Shown piece by piece: positions 1 through 4,313 of a stretch of 5,384 nt of DNA. The position numbers and the translations under genes were made by a program. Below the pieces are notes generated by a model. That model was not told where the DNA came from, made no database searches, and was given only the letters and a program-made list of their open reading frames with translations. Position 1 is the first letter of the stretch, and each line of letters begins with the position of its first letter. Source of the DNA: Promethearchaeota archaeon. GTDB taxonomy: Archaea; Asgardarchaeota; Lokiarchaeia; Sigynarchaeales; SOKP01. The stretch lies in contig WJKD01000596.1 in NCBI GenBank assembly GCA_014729315.1, positions 1-5,384 of the forward strand. The letters are read 5' to 3'.

Positions 1-308
1 GAGTGACTGAATATCGTTTTAAAAAAATCTCGTATGTCAACCTCGTTAAACTTACTGAAAATATCGCTCATATCTACATTTTCTACATTATATCCAATTG
101 AGTCGTAAATCTTCCTTTTGTCGGGATCGATTAAAGTTTCGTAAGCTTCTCGTAACTTAATAAACTTCGAATGAGCGCTAGGATCGTCTTGATTAAGATC
201 CGGATGATATCGTCGTGCTAATTTTTTAAACGCAGATTTAATCTCTTCTTCCGACGCATCCTCATCCACGCCTAATATTTTATAATAATCCTTTTTTTCG
301 GAATTCAT
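1..308 (-). CDS. J-domain (DnaJ/Hsp40-type) co-chaperone, N-terminal part
   Basis: The first 102 codons of a minus-strand gene that runs off the left edge; the start is the ATG complementary to 306-308. Residues 7-72 form a clear J domain: DYYKILGV at 7-14, the helix II basic stretch FKKLARRY, the essential HPD tripeptide at 35-37, and the helix III/IV segment [21 protein letters not shown] at 49-69 region. By family knowledge it stimulates the ATPase of an Hsp70 (DnaK) in the cytoplasm. After the J domain comes a stretch with SDIF (81-84) and RDFF (93-96). This resembles the DIF motifs of the Gly/Phe region of classical DnaJ, but only one glycine (G72) is visible there. No membrane segment is seen. 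Whether zinc-finger and C-terminal substrate domains follow lies outside the window, so it could be a full DnaJ or a shorter J-protein. It is the next gene downstream of hdrA on the same strand but has its own TATA box, so it is probably transcribed separately. Confidence 0.93.
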   Translation of the reverse strand, partial: MNSEKKDYYKILGVDEDASEEEIKSAFKKLARRYHPDLNQDDPSAHSKFIKLREAYETLIDPDKRKIYDSIGYNVENVDMSDIFSKFNEVDIRDFFKTIFSH

Positions 309-355
309 AGTAAGATTGTATATTAATCGTTCTTTTTAGTAGTAGAAACAAACGC

Positions 356-375
356 ACCTATATAAGTTTTTTTTT
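356..375 (-). promoter_or_regulatory. Archaeal promoter (BRE + TATA box) of the J-protein gene
   Basis: Read on the minus strand this is a run of nine A (375-367), then CTTATATAG (366-358). That matches an A-rich BRE followed by an archaeal TATA box. Its centre is about 54 nt before the ATG at 308, which predicts a transcription start near 337 and a leader of roughly 28 nt. There is no Shine-Dalgarno motif in that leader. Confidence 0.6.
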
Positions 376-402
376 CATAAAATACAATCAGATTATCCAC
401 TT

Positions 403-418
403 TAATAATTAATTATTA
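403..418. repeat. AT-only 16-bp perfect palindrome
   Basis: TAATAATTAATTATTA is its own reverse complement. It lies about 40 bp upstream of the J-protein TATA box and just past the hdrA terminator. It could be a regulator site, but pure A/T palindromes arise easily in spacers of this composition. Confidence 0.35.
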
Positions 419-463
419 GTTAAAAAACGGTAAATTCCATAGTTCATAAAAGAGATAATCAAA

Positions 464-492
464 TGAAAAAAGAATAAAAATGAAAAGAAAAT
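464..492 (-). terminator. T-rich terminator of hdrA
   Basis: Immediately after the hdrA stop codon the minus strand reads as successive T-tracts (488-490, 483-486, 476-480, 466-471) broken by single other bases, with no convincing GC stem. This is the usual hairpin-less oligo-T form of archaeal termination. Another T6 (427-422) follows and may act as a backup. Confidence 0.6.
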
Positions 493-494
493 TC

Positions 495-2513
495 TTACTT
501 TCCTCCATTTTCAACGGGTGCTTCTTTAACCGCAACGTTAATAATGGAGTTAAGTTGAAAGTTGGCAAAATGGTTCTGCACCATCGCCCCGCTCGGACAG
601 GCTGAAACGCATGTTCCGCATCCTTTACATAAAGCAGGATTCACTTCAGCTACTTTCTTAAACTCGTTGAAATCAATGGCTCCAAATGGGCATAGAGATT
701 GACAGCTTTTGCATCCAGAACATAATTCTTCTACTACCACGGCATAATATGGTTCTATTTCAACTTCGCCTTGTGACATCAATGCAGCAGCACTCGAGGC
801 TGCGCCTTTTGCCTGAGCAACAGTGTCAGGAATATCCTTTGGTCCTTGCGCAACACCTGCTACGTAAATTCCATCTGTTAAAGTGTCAACTGGTTTTAAC
901 TTTGGATGAGCCTCCATAAAGAATCCATCTGCTGATCTTTGAACGCTTAATAAAGAGGCAACCTTATTTGCATCAGATCGCGATTCTAACCCGCAAGATA
1001 ATACAAACATGTCTACTTCTATTTCTAATAATTCTTGAAGGAGCGTATCTTCGGCACGAATAATTATGTTATGGTTTTCTCCTTCTCTTACTTCGGCAAT
1101 GCGACCTCTTACGTAATTAATTCCAAAGTTTTCCGCAGCGGATTCATAAAATTCTTCGTAACCTTTACCAAATGCCCTGATATCCATGTAAAATATGTAA
1201 ACATCGGCTTCCGGATGTTTTTCCTTATATTGTCTTGCTTGTTTGGTAGCATACATGCAACATACTCTTGAACAATAGCTATTTCCTCCTTCTCTGAACA
1301 TTCTACTGCCCACGCATTGTAAAAAGGCTATGCTATGGGGTGCTTTAAGATCAGACGGTCTTACTGGCTTACCTAGTACCGGACCAAATGAACTGAGAAG
1401 TCTCTCCATTTGAAGCCCAGTTATAACGTTTGGAAATCTACCATAACCATATTGTTCCAATTCTGTTGGATCATATAAATCCCATCCCGTGGCAATAATG
1501 ATTGCTCCAACTTTAACTTTTAAGTATTCCGGTTTATCATCGTATCTTATTGCATCGGGTTCGCAAACTTCAGGAGTTGCGCAGATTCCACATTTTATAC
1601 ACTTATCCATATCGATCGTGTAAGTTCCTGGAACTGCTTGTGGAAATGGAATGTAAATCGCTTTCCTTGACGACAATCCTAAGTCAAATTCGTTTCCACA
1701 ATTTACGGGACAATGTTCTACGCACGCACCACAACCAGTGCAAGCTTCTTGGTCAACATAATGAGGTTTTTTCTTTATTGTGACTTCGAAGTTTCCTACA
1801 TATCCCTCGACTTCAACAACTTCAGAATAGGTTAATAATTCAATATTTTTTTCTCTTGCAACATCTACCATACGTGGGGTTAGAATACAAGCACTACAAT
1901 CCATTGTAGGGAAGGTTTTATCGAGCTGAGCCATATGTCCTCCTATTGTAGGAGTACGCTCAACTAAATATACTTTATAACCTTCTTGGGATAAATCTAA
2001 AGCGGCATTCATACCCGCTATTCCAGCACCGATGATTAAGCAGGAAGGTTCAACGCTTACTTTTTGAACCTTAAGAGGGACGAGTTTTCTTGATTTTGCC
2101 ACAGCCATTCGAATGTGATCTTTTGCTATTTCAGTTGCTCCTTCTGGGTCGTACATATTAACCCAAGTTGCGTGTTCTCTAATGTTAGCTTGTTCAAATA
2201 AGAATTGATTGAGTCCAGCTTCCTTACATGTTAATCTAAAAGTAGGTTCGTGCATCCGCGGCGAGCACGCAGCTACTACGACTCGATTTACTGTTCCGTC
2301 CTCAATCTTTTCTTTAATTAATTGTTGTCCGTTATCTGAACACATGAATTTATAATCGGTTGCATAAACTACATCTGGAAGTGTTTTCGAGTATTCAACA
2401 AGCAATTCTGGGTCCACTACGCCAGCAATATTTATTCCGCAATGGCAGATAAATACGCCAATTCGGGGCTTATCTTTAGCAGTTACCTTAATTTCTTCTT
2501 TAGCTTCAGTCAT
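495..2513 (-). CDS. hdrA: CoB-CoM heterodisulfide reductase subunit A (HdrA)-like FAD/iron-sulfur protein
   Basis: A 672-residue protein, the full size of archaeal HdrA, and cytoplasmic (no signal or membrane segment). The visible order is as follows. An N-terminal cluster domain (about 16-150) carries CHCG at 23-26, C58, C83 and C96. A thioredoxin-reductase-like FAD domain has GAGIAG at 162-167, E185 and DCSAC at 205-209. An inserted ferredoxin has C258/C261/C264/C268 and C305/C308/C311/C317. The FAD domain then resumes with C400, C414, C418 and C419, followed by MYATKQA, whose lysine K424 matches by motif a lysine close to the flavin in known HdrA. A C-terminal 2[4Fe-4S] ferredoxin has C598/C601/C604/C608 and C629/C632/C635/C639. 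In the family the FAD bifurcates electrons between a disulfide-reducing HdrBC branch and ferredoxin, fed by MvhD-hydrogenase or formate dehydrogenase. No hdrB, hdrC or mvhD adjoins it, so its partners and substrate are unknown. The ATG complementary to 2511-2513 has no Shine-Dalgarno motif, and a palindromic TATA region lies 30-50 bp upstream. Confidence 0.97.
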   Translation of the reverse strand: MTEAKEEIKVTAKDKPRIGVFICHCGINIAGVVDPELLVEYSKTLPDVVYATDYKFMCSDNGQQLIKEKIEDGTVNRVVVAACSPRMHEPTFRLTCKEAGLNQFLFEQANIREHATWVNMYDPEGATEIAKDHIRMAVAKSRKLVPLKVQKVSVEPSCLIIGAGIAGMNAALDLSQEGYKVYLVERTPTIGGHMAQLDKTFPTMDCSACILTPRMVDVAREKNIELLTYSEVVEVEGYVGNFEVTIKKKPHYVDQEACTGCGACVEHCPVNCGNEFDLGLSSRKAIYIPFPQAVPGTYTIDMDKCIKCGICATPEVCEPDAIRYDDKPEYLKVKVGAIIIATGWDLYDPTELEQYGYGRFPNVITGLQMERLLSSFGPVLGKPVRPSDLKAPHSIAFLQCVGSRMFREGGNSYCSRVCCMYATKQARQYKEKHPEADVYIFYMDIRAFGKGYEEFYESAAENFGINYVRGRIAEVREGENHNIIIRAEDTLLQELLEIEVDMFVLSCGLESRSDANKVASLLSVQRSADGFFMEAHPKLKPVDTLTDGIYVAGVAQGPKDIPDTVAQAKGAASSAAALMSQGEVEIEPYYAVVVEELCSGCKSCQSLCPFGAIDFNEFKKVAEVNPALCKGCGTCVSACPSGAMVQNHFANFQLNSIINVAVKEAPVENGGK

Positions 2514-2543
2514 AGTAAAACTAAATTGTGTGTTTTTAACTTA

Positions 2544-2563
2544 TTATAAAATCGATTTTATAA
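2544..2563 (-). promoter_or_regulatory. Palindromic TATA region / candidate operator of hdrA
   Basis: TTATAAAATCGATTTTATAA is a perfect 20-bp palindrome centred between 2553 and 2554. Each half contains a TATA-like element, TTATAAAA, at 2563-2556 on the minus strand and at 2544-2551 on the plus strand. On the minus strand it lies 30-50 nt before the hdrA ATG, the right distance for a core promoter with a leader of about 10-20 nt. TATA function is inferred from position. The perfect symmetry suggests that a dimeric regulator could also bind here and block TBP. Confidence 0.5.
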
Positions 2564-2647
2564 CTTATCTTGATTAGGAAAGTTTTGATTTTGTTATATA
2601 TTTTGTTATGAATTAATATAATGCGATTGAAGGATTTTAGTAATAAC

Positions 2648-2666
2648 TATAAAATATTCTTTTATA
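2648..2666. repeat. Inverted repeat TATAAAA-N5-TTTTATA
   Basis: The two 7-bp arms at 2648-2654 and 2660-2666 are exact reverse complements with the spacer TATTC. The half-site is the same as in the palindrome over the hdrA promoter, about 104 bp away centre to centre (close to ten helical turns). It may be a second operator or a TATA-like element usable in both directions. Confidence 0.4.
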
Positions 2667-2696
2667 AATTAGTACAAATTTATTCCTTTAGCTTTG

Positions 2697-2731
2697 GGTT
2701 TAAAATTCAACAGTTTCGGTTATAAAATTCA
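2697..2731. repeat. Imperfect tandem direct repeat GGTT(A)TAAAATTCA
   Basis: GGTTTAAAATTCA at 2697-2709 recurs as GGTTATAAAATTCA at 2718-2731, differing by one inserted base. The offset is 21-22 bp, about two helical turns. It is a possible pair of protein-binding sites on one DNA face. No function is known. Confidence 0.35.
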
Positions 2732-2743
2732 TTGGAATTTTAT
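2722..2743. repeat. 9-bp perfect stem with 4-nt loop
   Basis: ATAAAATTC (2722-2730) and GAATTTTAT (2735-2743) are exact reverse complements around the loop ATTG. As DNA it is a third copy of the TATAAAA/TTTTAT half-site arrangement in this spacer. As RNA it would be a weak AU-rich hairpin closed by a G-C pair. There is no T-run directly after it, so it does not look like a terminator. Confidence 0.4.
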
Positions 2744-2857
2744 TCATTTATATCAAGTTCTTATCTAAGATACTCCTCTCTATTTTACATTCAAATTCAC
2801 AAGATTAAAAATTAATTATTAAATAACCCCATAGATAATCTATTTCTTCTTTTCCTT

Positions 2858-2898
2858 GTGTAGTTTAATCCTTGCAACACCTTTATTCAAACCTACAC
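2858..2898. repeat. Long-loop inverted repeat GTGTAG...CTACAC
   Basis: GTGTAGTTT (2858-2866) pairs with AAACCTACAC (2889-2898): six pairs, one bulged base, then three A-T pairs, around a 22-nt loop. It ends 12 bp upstream of the distal TATA box of the membrane-protein gene. It could be a regulator site, but the pairing is short and may be chance. Confidence 0.25.
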
Positions 2899-2910
2899 TA
2901 AAATAATAAG

Positions 2911-2918
2911 TTTATATA
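2911..2918 (+). promoter_or_regulatory. Distal TATA box (TTTATATA) for the membrane-protein gene
   Basis: This matches the archaeal TATA consensus and is preceded by the A-rich ATAATAAG. Initiation about 26 nt downstream would begin the transcript near 2940 and give a leader of about 55 nt. An identical box follows 42 bp later, so this may be a second promoter. Confidence 0.35.
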
Positions 2919-2945
2919 CTCGTTTAATTATTATTGAAAATATCC

Positions 2946-2960
2946 AGAAGAATTTATATA
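2946..2960 (+). promoter_or_regulatory. Proximal BRE/TATA promoter of the membrane-protein gene
   Basis: A purine-rich BRE-like AGAAGAA (2946-2952) leads into TTTATATA (2953-2960). The box centre is about 39 nt before the ATG at 2996. This places the start of transcription near 2983 with a leader of about 12 nt, typical of short-leader archaeal genes. Confidence 0.55.
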
Positions 2961-2976
2961 AAAAATATTAAAAAAA

Positions 2977-2990
2977 GTCTAAGAGTAGAC
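2977..2990 (+). repeat. Short inverted repeat at the predicted transcription start
   Basis: GTCTA (2977-2981) and TAGAC (2986-2990) are exact reverse complements around AGAG, ending 5 nt before the ATG. It overlaps the start site predicted from the proximal TATA box. A repressor bound here would block initiation; in a longer transcript it would form a weak hairpin next to the start codon. Both roles are inferred from position. Confidence 0.35.
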
Positions 2991-2995
2991 ATAAT

Positions 2996-3733
2996 ATGGG
3001 TTTAGAAGATTTAACACAAAGCGATATTCTGTATGGAACTTTAAGCTTAATTCTCGTTTTAGTATTCACTATAGTTGGATTAAGAATAATGTCGAAATAT
3101 TTTAGGTATAAGGAGAGAACTCTTCTTACAGTTGGACTTACTTGGATATTCGTTGTTTCTGCTTGGTGGGTTTCTGCCTTTCAATTTGTGTTCATTGCCT
3201 TGTTTAGTTACAAGTTTTCACCATACCTTTATCTTTTGATTGAAAACGCATTCACGCCTATTGCTTTAATTTTTTGGATCTATTCATTTTGCAGTTTAAT
3301 GAGGTTAAAATCACAAACTCTCCTCCTTCTCGTATATGTCGTAATAAGTTTGATATTTGAGATAATTCTTTTCACATTTTTGAGCATTGATACTGAATTG
3401 GTTGGAACTGGAATTGAGGAAGGAATTTTCAGTTCCAGATTGACAGACTTTTTCATAGGATTCCAAATATTCGCCATAATTACAATAGTAGGCACTGGAA
3501 TTATAGTTTCGCGAAAGTCAATAAAATCTGAAACTCCAGAAATTAAATGGAAGGGCATTTTTCTTTTGATCGCTTTCCTATCTATTGCTATTGGAGCAGC
3601 TCTCGAGGCAATCTTTTTATTAGGGCCAATAGAATTAATACTTGTTAGAGCATTGCTAATCTTAGGCAGTATTGAATTCTACTTCGGATTTTTCTTACCT
3701 AAATCGATCGCTAAGTTACTAATAAAAGAATAA
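2996..3733 (+). CDS. Uncharacterised seven-transmembrane-helix protein
   Basis: A 245-residue integral membrane protein that I cannot assign to a known family. Hydrophobic segments are at about 11-32, 43-70, 77-102, 108-131, 151-172, 186-208 and 211-234. Basic loops follow segments 1 (SKYFRYKER, 33-41), 3 (RLKSQ) and 5 (SRKSIKSETPEIKWK), and the tail KSIAKLLIKE is basic. The N-terminus (MGLEDLTQSD) and the 4-5 loop (IDTELVGTGIEEG) are acidic. By the positive-inside rule this gives an outside N-terminus and an inside C-terminus, the topology of rhodopsins and GPCR-like receptors. It is not a rhodopsin, because the seventh segment has no lysine for retinal. Aromatic residues cluster in segment 2 (W50, W57, W58). 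No catalytic, nucleotide-binding or metal motif is visible and there is no cleavable signal peptide. The start is the first ATG, 36 nt after a TATA box, without a Shine-Dalgarno. It is divergent from hdrA and seems to be a single-gene unit; a sensor or small transporter role is only a guess. Confidence 0.88.
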   Translation: MGLEDLTQSDILYGTLSLILVLVFTIVGLRIMSKYFRYKERTLLTVGLTWIFVVSAWWVSAFQFVFIALFSYKFSPYLYLLIENAFTPIALIFWIYSFCSLMRLKSQTLLLLVYVVISLIFEIILFTFLSIDTELVGTGIEEGIFSSRLTDFFIGFQIFAIITIVGTGIIVSRKSIKSETPEIKWKGIFLLIAFLSIAIGAALEAIFLLGPIELILVRALLILGSIEFYFGFFLPKSIAKLLIKE

Positions 3734-3744
3734 ACCAAGTTACA

Positions 3745-3768
3745 ATTTTTTTTTATTTTATTTATTTA
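3745..3768 (+). terminator. T-rich terminator of the membrane-protein gene
   Basis: Starting 12 nt after the stop codon is a T9 run (3746-3754) followed by ATTTTATTTATTT, with no preceding stem. This is a strong example of an archaeal oligo-T terminator. A tiny TCGC/GCGA inverted repeat (3777-3780 with 3788-3791) comes after the T-run and is too late to form an intrinsic hairpin terminator. Confidence 0.65.
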
Positions 3769-3952
3769 ACTAGAAATCGCATTAAAAGCGAGAATCAATA
3801 TTTTCTAAATATATTGTATTCTTTAAATGATTTGATCTATCTTCTTATTTTGAAGTATTTATTGCCTAATCTAATAATATGAATATAACACATATCAAAT
3901 AAGCATAAATTTTAAGAATTAACTTGAAGTTATTTAATCGTATACCTTAGAA

Positions 3953-3965
3953 TTTAAATGTAAAA
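3953..3965 (+). promoter_or_regulatory. Candidate TATA element of the 50-residue ORF
   Basis: TTTAAATGTAAAA lies about 25-30 nt before the ATG at 3985, the distance expected for a leaderless transcript. The box is a weaker match than the other promoters here, and the spacer 3769-3984 has several similar AT-rich stretches. I see no other gene in that spacer. Confidence 0.3.
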
Positions 3966-3984
3966 TTAAAAATTGTTATAGCAC

Positions 3985-4137
3985 ATGTCGAAAAAAAAGG
4001 AGGATCCTTCAGAGGACGATATGGAGGAATTACTTGACCAGGCTTTTCAACAACAGGACCTCATACACCATAAGTGTCAAATAAGAGATGATCCAAAAAA
4101 GAAGCAAAAGGAATGGGAGAAGAAATACGGAGAATAA
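3985..4137 (+). CDS. Small highly charged hypothetical protein (50 residues)
   Basis: A complete short ORF from ATG to TAA. It starts MSKKKEDPSEDDMEELLDQ and ends KEWEKKYGE. I do not recognise the family. Support for coding is internal: the stretch is clearly richer in G+C than the flanking spacers, codon third positions vary, and it is bounded by a TATA-like element and T-tracts. The layout is a basic start, an acidic patch (6-18), a Gln-rich helix (LLDQAFQQQDLIHH, 16-29), then a basic segment (KKKQKEWEKK, 38-47). A single cysteine (C31) follows HHK, and there is no paired-cysteine zinc motif and no membrane segment. It is probably a helical cytoplasmic microprotein, perhaps binding a protein or nucleic acid, though that is a guess. 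An alternative start at M13 (4021) would give 38 residues and has a GAGG motif 5 nt before it. The first ATG is preferred because it keeps the lysine-rich start and suits leaderless initiation. Confidence 0.65.
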   Translation: MSKKKEDPSEDDMEELLDQAFQQQDLIHHKCQIRDDPKKKQKEWEKKYGE

Positions 4138-4158
4138 TCTTTTTAACACTCCTTTTTA
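4138..4158 (+). terminator. T-rich terminator of the small ORF
   Basis: Two T5 runs (4140-4144 and 4153-4157) directly follow the stop codon, with no stem. This fits an archaeal U-rich terminator and sets the small ORF apart from the reductase gene 176 bp downstream. Confidence 0.45.
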
Positions 4159-4258
4159 TCCTAATTCATATAATTTTAACATCGTCAATTAATTTCTTTT
4201 CTCTTAACTTTAAATAATTTAAATCTCCTTGATTGAACAATTTATTGGTATAATTAAA

Positions 4259-4270
4259 CTTAAATATTAT
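4259..4270 (+). promoter_or_regulatory. Candidate TATA box of the reductase gene
   Basis: CTTAAATATTAT is the best TATA-like match upstream, centred about 50 nt before the ATG. It predicts a start near 4290 and a leader of about 25 nt. The whole spacer is so A/T-rich that the exact box is uncertain. Confidence 0.3.
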
Positions 4271-4313
4271 TTTATTTACAAAGTATTAATTTTAATTATT
4301 TTTAAGAAGCTAA

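Larger units (their letters stand above)
2514..2995. other. 482-bp divergent intergenic region between hdrA and the membrane-protein gene
   Basis: Very AT-rich, with no ORF that looks coding on either strand and no tRNA or CRISPR signature. The hdrA side (2514-2750) holds three inverted repeats built on TATAAAA/TTTTATA. The middle (2755-2880) is richer in pyrimidines on the plus strand. The right side holds a loose long-loop inverted repeat and two TATA boxes for the rightward gene. The length is more than two back-to-back archaeal core promoters need, so regulatory sites or a small RNA are possible. I see nothing that proves a transcript. Confidence 0.6.

Noticed and set aside
686..1783. Plus-strand ORFs of 77-78 codons at 686-919, 1035-1271 and 1550-1783
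   Set aside because: They lie wholly inside hdrA on the opposite strand, have no promoter of their own and give low-complexity or implausible proteins. The minus-strand reading is certain from the HdrA motifs.
2831..2843. ATAGAT-A-ATCTAT inverted repeat
   Set aside because: Exact but only 6 bp per arm and A/T-dominated; in a spacer of this composition it is not distinguishable from chance.
2838..2990. Possible small RNA gene or riboswitch before the 7TM gene
   Set aside because: The pairings found are short, long-looped or AU-only, and nothing matches a riboswitch or C/D box pattern I know.
3280..3558. Minus-strand ORF opposite the membrane-protein gene
   Set aside because: It is antisense to a well-supported membrane protein and has no recognisable domain.
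2996..3733. Microbial rhodopsin
   Set aside because: The seven-helix count fits, but the last helix (211-234) has no lysine to bind retinal and the usual helix-three residues are not seen.
3777..3791. TCGC/GCGA stem after the 7TM gene as a hairpin terminator
   Set aside because: Only four pairs, and it lies downstream of the T-run rather than before it.
4162..4313. Extra small gene between the 50-residue ORF and the reductase gene
   Set aside because: All frames are interrupted by stops at short intervals and the composition is that of a non-coding spacer.
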